Origin: Acinetobacter guillouiae CIP 63.46
GTDB lineage: Bacteria; Pseudomonadota; Gammaproteobacteria; Pseudomonadales; Moraxellaceae
Assembly: GCF_000368145.1 (NCBI RefSeq)
Contig: NZ_KB849283.1
Coordinates: 2,258,324 to 2,322,323 of the forward strand
DNA: 64,000 nt
Reading direction: 5' to 3'
The notes beneath the pieces were generated by a model. The model had not been told where the DNA came from. It worked only from the letters and a program-made list of their open reading frames with translations, and ran no database searches. Every line of letters begins with the position of its first letter. The first letter of the stretch is position 1. Both the position numbers and the translations under genes were made by a program. Positions 10,383-19,813 of this stretch are shown here, piece by piece.

Positions 10383-11573
10383 ATGAATGCTCAACTCGAT
10401 ATTAGCCAAAATAAAGCATTACTTTGGCTGATGGCGATTGCCTGCGGTTTATGCGCAGGAGCAAACTATTATAGTCAGCCGCTGATTCACTCGATTCAAC
10501 TCTATTTCAACATGCCAGAATCACAAGTGGCACTTACAGTGACTTTTGCACAAGTGTCTTATGCGCTTGGTCTTTTATTCATTGTGCCCATGGGTGATAT
10601 TGTCAATAAAATCAAATTTATTCCTTGGTTAATGTTTTGTGCCGCGATTGGTTTATTGATGTGTGCTTTTGCTGTCAATTTACCCATGCTTTGGGTTGGC
10701 ACAATTATTACAGGTCTATTTTCAGTTGCGGCTCAGGTGTTAATCCCTCTTGCAACGATGGCAGTTAAACCTGAAAAAACAGGTGAAGTTGTTGGCTTTT
10801 TAATGAGTGGGCTATTGGTTGGGTTATTACTTTCCACCAGTCTTGCGGGTTTGTTATCTAACCTGTTTAACTGGAAACTGATTTACTTTGTTAGTGCAGT
10901 ATTAATGTTAATACTTGCTTATTTATTGAAAAAACGTCTGCCGCATGTACCTGTGTTTAAAATGAGTTATGGCAAAATTTTCTACTCGATGGGTGTGTTG
11001 TTAAAAGAAGAACGTCGTTTAGTCTATCGTGCAATTATTGGTGGCTTTGCATTTGCAGCCATGAGTATTTTGTTTTCAACGATTGCTGTTTTACTGACCT
11101 CTGAACCGTTTAAATTACCTGATGTTTTGGTTGGTGTTGCAACGATTATTGGGGTATTTGGTGCTTTAGCCACTGCAAAAATTGGTAAAATTGCAGACCG
11201 TGGACATACCAGTATCCTGACATGGATTGGGGTAGCGTTGATGATCGTCAGTTGGGCGCTGCTTTATTTCGGTGGGAAGTACCTCACCAGTTATATTTTA
11301 GGGTATGGCCTGATTAGCTTTGGACTCGCTGTGGTTCATACCAGCAATCAAAATATCATTTTCCGTTTACGCCCAGATGCCAAATCTCGGATTAACTCTA
11401 TCTATATGACAGCCTATTTCACAGGTGGTGCATGTGGTTCCGCTTTAGGGGTTTATGCATGGCATCATGGAGGTTGGACCATGACTTGTCTTGTTGGTGT
11501 ATGTCTGGTTATGGGTTCTGCACTATTTTCTCTGCTAGATCGTCTATATCTCAATAGAGCACAGACCATTTAA
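10383..11573 (+). CDS. MFS exporter
   Basis: This is a major facilitator superfamily protein of 396 residues with twelve predicted helices. The N-terminus has GLCAGANYYSQPLI, typical of the YgaY/AraJ-like drug and sugar efflux group, and the loop 2-3 motif is GDIVNKIKFI. The substrate is unknown. It starts 22 bp after the RidA-like gene with AGGA upstream, so the two probably form one operon ended by the strong hairpin that follows. Confidence 0.88.
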   Translation: MNAQLDISQNKALLWLMAIACGLCAGANYYSQPLIHSIQLYFNMPESQVALTVTFAQVSYALGLLFIVPMGDIVNKIKFIPWLMFCAAIGLLMCAFAVNLPMLWVGTIITGLFSVAAQVLIPLATMAVKPEKTGEVVGFLMSGLLVGLLLSTSLAGLLSNLFNWKLIYFVSAVLMLILAYLLKKRLPHVPVFKMSYGKIFYSMGVLLKEERRLVYRAIIGGFAFAAMSILFSTIAVLLTSEPFKLPDVLVGVATIIGVFGALATAKIGKIADRGHTSILTWIGVALMIVSWALLYFGGKYLTSYILGYGLISFGLAVVHTSNQNIIFRLRPDAKSRINSIYMTAYFTGGACGSALGVYAWHHGGWTMTCLVGVCLVMGSALFSLLDRLYLNRAQTI

Positions 11574-11577
11574 AGCA

Positions 11578-11622
11578 TTCTAAAATCAAAATCTCTCAAA
11601 TTTGAGGGATTTTGATTTTTTA
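11578..11622 (+). terminator. Bidirectional-looking terminator
   Basis: A long near-perfect stem pairs AAAATCAAAATCTCTCAAA with TTTGAGGGATTTTGATTTTTT. Both flanks carry T or A runs, so it could work in either direction. Confidence 0.85.
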
Positions 11623-12071
11623 AGAGACTGATTATTTTAATAAAAATACGGACACCCAAATCATTCTATTTGAATAATATTCACTGTAACTATTGTGTGA
11701 AAAAACTGATCATAATATATTCACATCAATAGTCTGCGATAAAATTCCAAAAAATGCGATGTACACAATTTCAATTTAAATGGATATGCGGGTTACTATC
11801 TTGAAGCTATATGAATAAACAGTTGATGAGCAGGATTATACAAAAGATAAACCTCTGACCTTTAAAGAATTTTTTACAGAGCAATCTATGTTTTTGGAAA
11901 AAACATCCAAATATCCATGATTATTCAAGTTTAAAATTGATACACTTTGGTCAAAATGATACCCCTGTTTGTCTTTGCTAAAGCGTGATTGACGATACTC
12001 AAGCAAGGTTTTACTCAGCTCACACAACAGCCAACATTCATCCTGATAGATCAATCAAGAGTTTATCCCTT
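11623..12071. other. Intergenic region, no supported gene
   Basis: About 450 bp upstream of the two LprI-like genes. A 72-codon minus-strand frame (11836-12054) is present but shows no recognisable motif and no good ribosome-binding site. The promoter of the downstream genes must lie here or in the last 100 bp. Confidence 0.4.
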
Positions 12072-12488
12072 ATGAAAAAAATACGATTAGCATGCTTACC
12101 GATCGGTTTTTTATGTACTTTTTCAAGCTTGGTCTTCGCTGCACCAATAGGAAATGAAAACTTATTAAGCCAAGCTTTTATAAACTGTGACAACAGTGCC
12201 CAAGGTATTATTGAACAGGCAACTTGTCTAAAAGATGAGGCTGAACGTCAAGATACGCAATTGAATAGTACCTATAAAAAATTACAATCGCATTTGAGTG
12301 CTACCCAGAAAACAAAACTGGTTGCATCACAACGCATTTGGCTACAATCACGTCAAAGTGATGCTGAACTTGAAACAACGTTGTATGGTCAATCACAGCC
12401 AGACAACTTGCAAACTGAACTTAATGATATACAGCGTATCGCAGGCCGTACTGCACAATTGCAACGCTACCTGAATTTACTTCAATAA
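12072..12488 (+). CDS. Secreted DUF1311/LprI-like protein (copy 1)
   Basis: This 138-residue protein has a signal peptide (MKKIRLACLPIGFLC to FAAP) and a DUF1311 core: FINCDNSAQGIIEQATCLKDEAERQDTQLNSTYKKLQSHL, then the RIWLQSRQSDAEL segment. Proteins of this family include the mycobacterial lysozyme inhibitor LprI. The start at 12072 is chosen because it begins the signal peptide; the open frame extends to 11985 without one. A second, divergent member follows 68 bp downstream. Confidence 0.8.
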   Translation: MKKIRLACLPIGFLCTFSSLVFAAPIGNENLLSQAFINCDNSAQGIIEQATCLKDEAERQDTQLNSTYKKLQSHLSATQKTKLVASQRIWLQSRQSDAELETTLYGQSQPDNLQTELNDIQRIAGRTAQLQRYLNLLQ

Positions 12489-12556
12489 TGCGAATCAAAG
12501 CATAAAGATATTCAAGAACACATACCGAGATCAAGATAAAACTAAAGGTCAAATAT

Positions 12557-12976
12557 ATGAAAAAATTTAAAACTACTACATTGTTGTTCATCTCTCTTCT
12601 TCCTTTTGCAGCTTTTGCCGATGATGAAATGCCTCGTCCCCTTCCAGATGATTCTTATATTCATGCCAAATTAAGCAGCAGTTATGACCAATGTATCAAG
12701 CAAAGCGGTGCAGTAACATTTGAAATGCAAAGCTGTATGGACCAAGAATATGCTCAACATAAGAACCGCGTTCAACAGGCCTTTGCCAAAATCATCAGTC
12801 GTCCAGACAGTGTGAAAAAAGACCGGCAGATGGATGAAATCGCAGTATGGTGGGAAAACACCGACAAGTATTGTAATTGGGATCCGAAAACCGAAGGGCA
12901 AGGACAAATGTTAGATGCACAGTCTTGCCGTCTAAACCGTATTGCTAATCTTGCGGATAAAATCAGCCACTATTGA
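12557..12976 (+). CDS. Secreted DUF1311-like protein (copy 2)
   Basis: This 139-residue protein starts with a signal peptide ending in PFAAFADD and contains the Cys-spaced DUF1311 pattern YDQCIKQSGAVTFEMQSCMDQEYAQHKNRVQQAF, with a later WWENTDKYCNWD and DAQSCRLNRIANLAD. The four cysteines probably form two disulfides in the periplasm. It is tandem with copy 1 but strongly diverged, which fits an old duplication. Confidence 0.78.
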   Translation: MKKFKTTTLLFISLLPFAAFADDEMPRPLPDDSYIHAKLSSSYDQCIKQSGAVTFEMQSCMDQEYAQHKNRVQQAFAKIISRPDSVKKDRQMDEIAVWWENTDKYCNWDPKTEGQGQMLDAQSCRLNRIANLADKISHY

Positions 12977-13233
12977 GTCTCACAAATTAAAACTTAGCAT
13001 CTCATAGCATTAAACAAAGTAATGTTGATTGGCATATTGTGATCCGTGAAACTGGGCTTATCTATGCCCAACGATTGCATACTCATCCTCATATACTCAC
13101 TTGGACTTTCTGAGAGTCTGTCAATCTTGTTGAGTAAGTAATTGATGCCCGAATGTAGCTAAAAAGTATTTTTATAAATTATTGTCATTCACAATCAATA
13201 CAATAGCGTATCTGCTATTTTGAGGTTGTACTT

Positions 13234-14496
13234 TTGGATAAATTTGCCTTCTTAAAGAATATTCAGGAATGGTCTGATCAGTATCCATGGCTAGAGATGC
13301 TCACATCATTATCCATTCTAATTTTTTTCGCCTTTGTCGCAAATTATATTGCAAAACAAGTCGTTGTTCGTGGGATACGTAAACTTATTTCAAAAATGAA
13401 GTTTGCACACAGTGAAATTTTTTCCCAGCATAGTGTTATCCGCAGAGTGGCGAATATTGTTCCTGCCATTGTTATTTTAAATGGTATAACCACAGTTCCA
13501 CATTTGTCCTTAAAAGCGGTTGGCCTGATACAAATGGCTGCACAGGCGTTTATCTTCCTGACCATTGCACTGGCCATCAGCGAACTTTTAAATGTCTTTA
13601 ATCTGCTTTATCAACGTAATCCCAAATCACTGAATAAGCCCATCAAAGGCTATCTTCAACTGATCAAGCTGATTCTGTTTATCGTTTGTGGTCTGCTGAT
13701 CTTGGGAACCTTCTTAAAGAAAGATGTTTTTACCCTGCTTGCTGGTTTTGGTGCGATGGCAGCGGTATTGTTACTGGTTTTTCAAAATACAATTCTGTCC
13801 TTGGTGGCATCGGTGCAAATCTCTTCCTACGACATGGTTCGTATCGGTGACTGGATTGAAATGCCAACATTAAATGCAGATGGTGATGTTATTGATATGT
13901 CCTTACATACCATTACCGTACAGAATTTTGATAAAACCTTTACCACAATTCCCACCAATAAGTTGGTGACGGACACCTTTAAAAACTGGCGTGGGATGAA
14001 ATTGTTGGGGGCGAGACGCATCAAGCGCTCAATCTTTATTGATCAAACCAGCATTCATTTTATTACCCATGAAGAACAACAGAAATTAAAAGCTTTCCTA
14101 TTACTGGATCAGTATTTGGATAATAAACAATCTGAATTGGACAGCTTTAATCAGCAGTTTGAAGATCAGTCTATCTATAACCAGCGCCGCCTGACCAATA
14201 TTGGAACATTTCGGGCTTATGTCGAGTTCTACCTAAAGCAACACGCTGGTATTGCTAAAAACCAATCCCTGATTATCCGTCAGTTACAACCGACAAGTGA
14301 GGGATTACCACTGGAAATCTATGCATTTGCCAATACAACGGTATGGAATGATTATGAAGCAATCCAATCTGATATATTTGACCATCTGATGGCAATTATT
14401 CCTGAATTTGGACTAAAGATTTATCAGGCACCTTCTGGTTCAGATTTACGTTCATTGTCAAAACACGCTGAAAGTAGCTCGGAACTTCTGTCCTGA
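13234..14496 (+). CDS. MscS-family mechanosensitive channel
   Basis: This 420-residue protein has about four N-terminal membrane helices. The pore-lining helix and beta domain follow: LLAGFGAMAAVLLLVFQNTILSLVAS, then ISSYDMVRIGDWIEMP and VQNFDKTFTTIPTNKLVTDTFKNW. The C-terminus is longer than in small MscS and resembles the YbdG/MSC group. The TTG start at 13234 has AGG about 8 bp upstream. It probably releases solutes on hypo-osmotic shock. Confidence 0.9.
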   Translation: MDKFAFLKNIQEWSDQYPWLEMLTSLSILIFFAFVANYIAKQVVVRGIRKLISKMKFAHSEIFSQHSVIRRVANIVPAIVILNGITTVPHLSLKAVGLIQMAAQAFIFLTIALAISELLNVFNLLYQRNPKSLNKPIKGYLQLIKLILFIVCGLLILGTFLKKDVFTLLAGFGAMAAVLLLVFQNTILSLVASVQISSYDMVRIGDWIEMPTLNADGDVIDMSLHTITVQNFDKTFTTIPTNKLVTDTFKNWRGMKLLGARRIKRSIFIDQTSIHFITHEEQQKLKAFLLLDQYLDNKQSELDSFNQQFEDQSIYNQRRLTNIGTFRAYVEFYLKQHAGIAKNQSLIIRQLQPTSEGLPLEIYAFANTTVWNDYEAIQSDIFDHLMAIIPEFGLKIYQAPSGSDLRSLSKHAESSSELLS

Positions 14497-14510
14497 GTTG
14501 TTCATTTACA

Positions 14511-14542
14511 TCAAAAAAGCCCATGCGATAACCATGGGTTTG
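14511..14542 (+). terminator. Terminator after the MscS gene
   Basis: The stem CCCATG/CATGGG sits between an A run and a weak T-rich tail, about 15 bp past the stop codon. The sequence resembles the hairpin at 16402-16434. Confidence 0.6.
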
Positions 14543-14663
14543 CTTGCAATGAAAAAAGAAGGTTCATAGCGTCCTCCATAATCAATTCAAAGCATAAACT
14601 GACGGCTAAAACCTTTACTAAATATCTTGAACATAATTCTATATTTATTTCACCGCTATCTAA

Positions 14664-15347
14664 TTATAAAAGATCTATCGGTTCTATTTCAGCGAGATAG
14701 TCACTATCCAAAATTTTTAACGTTTTATTTTTAAACTGAATGATGTTTAAGTCTGATAAATCTTTAAAAATCCGATTTAGTTGTCTGGTCGAAATTCCTA
14801 ACATAGCAGCAATAGAATCACGTTTTTCCAAGTGAATCATACTCCCTTCCATTTCCGCCCTAATTGCTAAATATTTACGTACTTTTATAAATGCTGGAAG
14901 CGTTGCATTTGTTAGCAGTTGAGTAGAAGCATATAATTTTTGACTAAGATGAGAGCAGATAAAACATAGAAAAGCTGGATCGTTAAACGCATATTGCTCA
15001 ATTTTGCTCAGAGATATCTCGAGAATATCCGCTTTTGAAATCGCAGTCACCGTACTTACTGTACCTATATCTCTATCTAAAAAAAGCTCTAAATCACCAA
15101 TCACGGAAAAAGCCCTTTCAATAGAGAATACTGCACAACTCCCATCTTTTTGGTAATATTCTACTTGTAATTTTCCATTCACAAGTAAATAGAGGCTACT
15201 TAGCGAGCTTCCTTGTGCAAGCAGAAACTCATCTGCTTCTATTTGTTTTAATAAGAAATTTTCTAATAATATTGGAGAAAAATAACGCGATAAAGAAAAC
15301 TCATCGATATAATTCTGTATTAATTCATCATTACTAATAGTCCTCAT
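14664..15347 (-). CDS. Crp/Fnr-family transcription regulator
   Basis: This 227-residue regulator has an N-terminal cyclic-nucleotide-binding-type beta roll (FLLAQGSSLSSLYLLVNGKLQVEYYQKDG, then VIGDLELFLDR) and a C-terminal winged helix with RDSIAAMLGISTRQLNRIFKDLSDLNIIQFK. There are no clustered N-terminal cysteines, so it is not an Fnr-type iron-sulfur sensor. The beta-roll plus HTH layout resembles YeiL-type proteins. Its target is unknown; the upstream 480 bp is the obvious candidate. Confidence 0.85.
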   Translation of the reverse strand: MRTISNDELIQNYIDEFSLSRYFSPILLENFLLKQIEADEFLLAQGSSLSSLYLLVNGKLQVEYYQKDGSCAVFSIERAFSVIGDLELFLDRDIGTVSTVTAISKADILEISLSKIEQYAFNDPAFLCFICSHLSQKLYASTQLLTNATLPAFIKVRKYLAIRAEMEGSMIHLEKRDSIAAMLGISTRQLNRIFKDLSDLNIIQFKNKTLKILDSDYLAEIEPIDLL

Positions 15348-15825
15348 CTTTTACTGCTCTTCATTCAAAACTATCTATATTTTCAGAGTCTTTATCAATA
15401 TTTGAAACCTATACTGAGCCTAGATAATAGGTAATAAACAGTGACATAAACCCAAGCTATCCTCTTGAGACAAGGTATTTTACGATCAATATAAAAAAAG
15501 GTCATCTGTCCTTTTTTTAATTTATCTTGAAGCATAAGCTGTAGACCACTCCAATAGCCAAAGTTGTGTCACGATGAGCCCCTTACTGATCCATATACAA
15601 TGACTTCGGATGATGAATTTGCAATGCGGCGATCAACGCATACGCCTAAATTGAAGATGTTAGCGAAAAGTCATCTGGACATTATGTTATTGATTGCTTC
15701 TATTTAATACATAAGCCTGAAGCTGCTCTCGTAGTAACCAGAATCAAAACAGATTACTTTAAAAAGCATTTATTGAGCTTATTAAAAGTAAAAATCTATA
15801 ATTTTGATAGGAATAAGAAACTGAA
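15348..15825. other. Intergenic region with possible decayed gene
   Basis: A hairpin flanked by A and T runs lies at 15491-15519 (AGG/CCT with long A/T extension). Between about 15655 and 15822 the plus strand reads EDVSEKSSGHYVIDCFYLIH and then about 35 further open codons with no start codon, and stop codons interrupt it just upstream. This could be the tail of a broken gene, but no family was recognised. Confidence 0.3.
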
Positions 15826-16398
15826 ATGAATACTGACATTATTAAAGGTCGTCTACTCTTTTTGAAAGAGGCTGAAAACCTGAAAAATATAATGCGTTCC
15901 TCTCATACCTCTAAAGGCAGAATTGAAAGTACAGCCGAGCATACATGGAGGCTTGCCCTGTTAGCTCTTGTATTTGAAGATGAATTAAAATATCTAGACT
16001 TTTCAAAGGTTTTAAAGATGTGTCTTGTTCATGATTTAGGCGAGACAATCAATGGTGATGTTCCAGCGACTGAAAAGAAGAACCATCCAGATAAAGACGT
16101 TCAAGAACGTAACGATCTATTATTACTTACTCAATCCCTAGATGCTCCCCTAAGAAACGCCATACTTGAATTATGGGAAGAATATGAAGCAGGTCAAACG
16201 CAAGAAGCTGTTGCAGTAAAGGCTTTGGATAAGCTAGAAACAATTTTACAGCATAATCAAGGAATTAATCCTGATGACTTTGATTATGAGTTTAATCTTA
16301 GCTATGGTGAAAAATATACAGATAAACATCCATTATTTAAAAGTATCCGTGCCCTCATGGATACAGAAACAATGCAAAAAATTAATAACAGTAAATAG
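15826..16398 (+). CDS. HD-domain phosphohydrolase (HDDC2/YfbR-like)
   Basis: This 190-residue protein carries the HD-domain metal ligands in order: the histidine in STAEHTWRLALLA near residue 38, HDLGE near residue 68, and a later DKLET. Relatives are 5'-deoxynucleotidases acting on dNMPs. GATAGG lies about 15 bp upstream of the start. A terminator hairpin follows immediately. The exact substrate is not deducible. Confidence 0.85.
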   Translation: MNTDIIKGRLLFLKEAENLKNIMRSSHTSKGRIESTAEHTWRLALLALVFEDELKYLDFSKVLKMCLVHDLGETINGDVPATEKKNHPDKDVQERNDLLLLTQSLDAPLRNAILELWEEYEAGQTQEAVAVKALDKLETILQHNQGINPDDFDYEFNLSYGEKYTDKHPLFKSIRALMDTETMQKINNSK

Positions 16399-16401
16399 AG
16401 A

Positions 16402-16434
16402 TAAAAAGCCCATGCTCTAGCCATGGGCTTGGTT
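16402..16434 (+). terminator. Terminator after the HD-domain gene
   Basis: The stem AAGCCCATG / CATGGGCTT is interrupted by a CTCTAGC loop, just past the stop codon. The T tail is weak. Confidence 0.65.
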
Positions 16435-16610
16435 GCTATAAAACAGATTTTTAACTAAAACATATCTCTTTTATTGCATTTCAAGGAACTTTTAAATTAC
16501 TAGCACGCTCCCCAAACTCTGCCCAAATATTGGCAAGCACTTAAAAATTAATTTTTATACAAATCATATATATATTTCAAATTTCTGTGAAATATCTGAT
16601 TAAAACCTGC

Positions 16611-17480
16611 TTAATAGGTAATGGATTGCCTTAATGTCTTAATTAACAGCTCATATAAATGATCGACCGCTTTTGAATTAAGCGAGGCTCTACTTCTATA
16701 TACAGATGCTTCCATGGGTGCTAATGGGCCTAGTCCGTGCTCTGCTCCTAAAATTTCTAAATGCTGAGGCGCGCTACATTGTGTGAAAACTGCGACGGCT
16801 AAACCACTTTCAACTGCTGCAATTTGCCCGATTAAACTTGAACTATTATAAACAACACGATAACGGCGACCTTGCAATGCAAGCGAATTGATCGCACTTT
16901 TTTTGGCTAAACTGGTACTTTCATAAACAGCAATAGGTATCGGATCTTCACGCCATAATTCAAATTGGGGAGAACCTACCCACACCATTGGCTCATGAAA
17001 CAATAAAGTGCCTTGACGGGGGTTATCCCTTGAAATCAATGCTAAATCAATCTCGCCATTTTCTATACGTGGGATCAATGAAGTCGATTGTTCACAAATA
17101 AATTCTATTTCAACGCCGCTATAACGTGGTGCAAAACGCTTAAGCACTGGCGTTAAATATTTAGCAGCATAATCATCGGGTACGCCAAGTCTAATCCGAC
17201 CGGTTAACTCTTCTCCATTAAAAGCCATTTGTGTTTCATGATGTAGATCAAGTATCCGTCTTGCATAACCTAAAAGAAGTTGCCCTTCAGAAGTAAGTTG
17301 AATTTGTCTATGCGTTCGAATTAAAAGTTGGCATTTTAAAGCGCCTTCCAATTTTTTTAACTGCATACTGACAGCAGACTGTGAACGGTATAGCTCAGGT
17401 GCTGCATTTGAAAGAGAACCTGTATCAACAACTGCGACAAAACATTTTAACCAATCAATCTGTAGATTTTGTAGATTCAT
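16611..17480 (-). CDS. LysR-family regulator divergent from azlCD
   Basis: This 289-residue LysR protein has an N-terminal HTH (FVAVVDTGSLSNAAPELYRSQSAVSMQLKKLE) and a substrate-binding domain starting near RIRLGVPDDYAAKYL. It is transcribed away from azlCD across a 173-bp gap containing a T-N11-A dyad. This layout implies that it controls azlCD in response to an amino acid, which is an inference from position. Confidence 0.9.
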   Translation of the reverse strand: MNLQNLQIDWLKCFVAVVDTGSLSNAAPELYRSQSAVSMQLKKLEGALKCQLLIRTHRQIQLTSEGQLLLGYARRILDLHHETQMAFNGEELTGRIRLGVPDDYAAKYLTPVLKRFAPRYSGVEIEFICEQSTSLIPRIENGEIDLALISRDNPRQGTLLFHEPMVWVGSPQFELWREDPIPIAVYESTSLAKKSAINSLALQGRRYRVVYNSSSLIGQIAAVESGLAVAVFTQCSAPQHLEILGAEHGLGPLAPMEASVYRSRASLNSKAVDHLYELLIKTLRQSITY

Positions 17481-17493
17481 GATTATCCTAAAT

Positions 17494-17510
17494 TATTCGA
17501 TTTACGAATA
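17494..17510. promoter_or_regulatory. Probable LysR operator (T-N11-A dyad)
   Basis: TATTCG and CGAATA form a perfect 6-bp dyad with a 5-nt spacer, 14 bp upstream of the LysR start codon. It fits the T-N11-A rule of LysR boxes. Confidence 0.6.
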
Positions 17511-17653
17511 GTATATGCAAGAATTATGCGCTTTTCATTTTAACTTTCTAAGTCCATAATTCATTAAGAAAAGAAGGAAATTTCCCCTAATTTTCATCAG
17601 CGATCATTAGGTATATAGCTCAGTAGAAAATTTAAAAAGATAAGGAAATTATT

Positions 17654-18364
17654 TTGTCGAATGTTGACCCAGATATTTACAGTTTAAGTTATTCCCAAGT
17701 TTGGTCAGGCTTTAAAAGCCTTCTTCCAATTTCATGTTTCGTGGTGATTTTTGGGGCTGCTTTCGGCTTAGCTGCAACGCAAACAGGACTAGACAATAGC
17801 TCTAGCATGTTAATGAGTAGCTTTGTTTTTGCAGGAGCATCTCAATTTGCGACTTTAGAACTATGGGGCGCGCAAATATCACTGATTCCCTTAATAGTCA
17901 CAGTTTTTTTTATCAATGCTCGGCATCTTTTAATGGGCGCATCTCTTTATCCTTGGTTACGGCACCTGCCTCCCATCAAACGATACAGTATCTTGCTGGT
18001 TATTTCTGATGCCAATTGGGCACTCTCACTACAAGCATTTAATCGTGGTGAATCAGGGATGGGCTTATTGTTTGGAGGGGGCCTTGCGCTTTGGCTCGCG
18101 TGGGTTTTAGGCACAGGAATGGGGTTCTATTTTGGTAATGTTATTCATCATCCTGCATTGCTGGGATTAGATATGGTCATGGCTTGTTTTCTACTGGCGA
18201 TGGTTGTCGGTGGACAAAAAAACCTCAGAATACTCATCATCTGGACAATCGCAGCCTGTAGCTCATTATTGGCTTATTGGTACTTACCAGAAAATAGTCA
18301 TGTCGTTGTGGGTGCTTTATTTGGCGGAATTGTCGGAATTTTCTGGAAAGAGAAACAGCTATGA
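17654..18364 (+). CDS. azlC: AzlC-family amino-acid exporter, large subunit
   Basis: AzlC and AzlD form a branched-chain amino-acid exporter (also known from YgaZ/YgaH and BrnFE). The 236-residue protein shows GAAFGLAATQTGLD, FVFAGASQFATLELWG and FINARHLLMGASLYPWLR, all family hallmarks, across about seven helices. It starts with TTG, with AAGGAAA about 8 bp upstream. It overlaps the azlD start by 4 bp. Confidence 0.93.
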   Translation: MSNVDPDIYSLSYSQVWSGFKSLLPISCFVVIFGAAFGLAATQTGLDNSSSMLMSSFVFAGASQFATLELWGAQISLIPLIVTVFFINARHLLMGASLYPWLRHLPPIKRYSILLVISDANWALSLQAFNRGESGMGLLFGGGLALWLAWVLGTGMGFYFGNVIHHPALLGLDMVMACFLLAMVVGGQKNLRILIIWTIAACSSLLAYWYLPENSHVVVGALFGGIVGIFWKEKQL

Positions 18365-18675
18365 ACCTAGAGATTAGCACCACTTATCCATTAATTATTA
18401 TTTTTATTATGGCCATTGTGACATTAGCCACTCGCTGGGGTGGTGTTTTAATTATGTCTTATGTACCTATTAGCGATCGTGTGCAACGATTCATTAATGC
18501 AATGTCAGGATCGGTACTGGTTGCACTTTTGGCCCCTATTGCGGTTGAAGGTGATCATGGCGCTCGTTTGGCGTTACTGACAACATTGATCGTTATGCTA
18601 CTGCTTAAAAAACCACTGTTGGCGATTGCAGCAGGAATATTGGCAGCAGCTTTATTCCGTCAGTATTTTGTATGA
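18361..18675 (+). CDS. azlD: AzlD-family amino-acid exporter, small subunit
   Basis: This 104-residue protein with about four helices is the obligatory partner of AzlC. It has ALATRWGGVLIMSYVPI-like and MSGSVLVALLAPIAVEG segments typical of AzlD. The ATGA overlap with azlC implies translational coupling. Confidence 0.92.
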   Translation: MNLEISTTYPLIIIFIMAIVTLATRWGGVLIMSYVPISDRVQRFINAMSGSVLVALLAPIAVEGDHGARLALLTTLIVMLLLKKPLLAIAAGILAAALFRQYFV

Positions 18676-18781
18676 AATGATAGGGAGCTCAAAGAAGCTG
18701 CCTTTGGCTATATTAAACCTAAACAAAATTGAGCAATGACTACACATTGCGCATAAACGACATAAGGGTAATTCAGTGAAA

Positions 18782-19690
18782 CTACAATGTATTGTGATTC
18801 ATTTTTTTAAATAAAAGAATCAACCAATTAATAAATTCACTTAGTCTGCGGGGTTGATTGTTTCGCGATTCATATAAAACCAACAAAGACATCGGCGCAC
18901 AGGTAAACGCTGTTAATACTTCAATAAGGTCACCATTTGCCAATTGTTGTCTAACACCAATTCTCGGAATTTGAATGATCCCTAATCCATTTAAACCTGC
19001 AGCTAAATAGGCATCCGTTGTGCCGACACTGATTAGACTGGGAATTGGTACAAGGTATGTTTGATTATTTTGATTGTATTCAAAAGCATTTTGCGACTGG
19101 GTGTCAGCATGAGAATAATCAACAATATAATGATTTTTAAGATCCTCTAATGATGTTGGTCTACCGTAATGTTCCGCATAACTGGGACTAATACAATTAA
19201 CCATTTCCATAATACCCAAATGGCGTCCTATTAAATTACTGCTTTCAAGCTGACCACCACGGATTACGCAATCTACTCGTTCCTTGATAGGATCAATACG
19301 ATAATCAACGCCAAGCAGCTTAATCTGTGTTTTTGGATATTGTTGAAACCATGCAGGTAGATGAGGAGCCACCACGCTAGAAAAAAACCGACTAGGCATA
19401 TCGATGTTAATCACACCACTGAGTTCTTCACTTTGTTGTTGAAATTGATTATCTAAGCCTTCTAACTCATCCAATAATCTTAAGCATTCGACATAATAAC
19501 GCTGACCTGCTTCTGAAAGAGAAACTTGTCTTGTATTCCGATAAAGTAAACGAGTTTTTAAATGATCTTCAAGCTTAGTGATTGACATAGAGATTGCTGA
19601 CTTAGGAATCTTGAGCTGTTCTGAAGCACGGGTAAAGCTACCATTTTGTACAACAGCGATAAAACGTTTCATCGTCTCAATCTTATCCAT
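18782..19690 (-). CDS. LysR-family regulator divergent from an SDR gene
   Basis: This 302-residue LysR protein of the CrgA/YafC-like group starts MDKIETMKRFIAVVQNGSFTRASEQLKIPKSAISMSI. The effector domain begins at SGVINIDMPSRFFSSVVAPHL. It faces a short-chain dehydrogenase across 123 bp holding a dyad. This LysR-SDR pair is common in Acinetobacter and suggests local control. Confidence 0.92.
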   Translation of the reverse strand: MDKIETMKRFIAVVQNGSFTRASEQLKIPKSAISMSITKLEDHLKTRLLYRNTRQVSLSEAGQRYYVECLRLLDELEGLDNQFQQQSEELSGVINIDMPSRFFSSVVAPHLPAWFQQYPKTQIKLLGVDYRIDPIKERVDCVIRGGQLESSNLIGRHLGIMEMVNCISPSYAEHYGRPTSLEDLKNHYIVDYSHADTQSQNAFEYNQNNQTYLVPIPSLISVGTTDAYLAAGLNGLGIIQIPRIGVRQQLANGDLIEVLTAFTCAPMSLLVLYESRNNQPRRLSEFINWLILLFKKMNHNTL

Positions 19691-19704
19691 ACATCACCTC
19701 TAAT

Positions 19705-19723
19705 TGTTCATTATTTGTGAACA
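19705..19723. promoter_or_regulatory. Probable LysR operator
   Basis: TGTTCA and TGAACA form a perfect dyad around a 7-nt AT-rich spacer, 15 bp upstream of the LysR start and between the two divergent genes. Confidence 0.55.
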
Positions 19724-19813
19724 GTCTTATCCGATTAATCATATTTATCAAGTCAATTAATTCCTGTACTTTAATTTTATCAACAGTTAATCAGCATAAT
19801 ATGAGGTCACTAC

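Noticed and set aside
11836-12054. 72-codon minus-strand frame between the MFS gene and the LprI-like genes
   Set aside because: It has no good ribosome-binding site and no motif, and it covers part of the probable leader of the plus-strand genes.
13020-13130. Short plus-strand frame reading NVDWHIVIRETGLIYAQRLH before the MscS gene
   Set aside because: It has no start codon, is under 45 codons and matched no known family; it may be chance.
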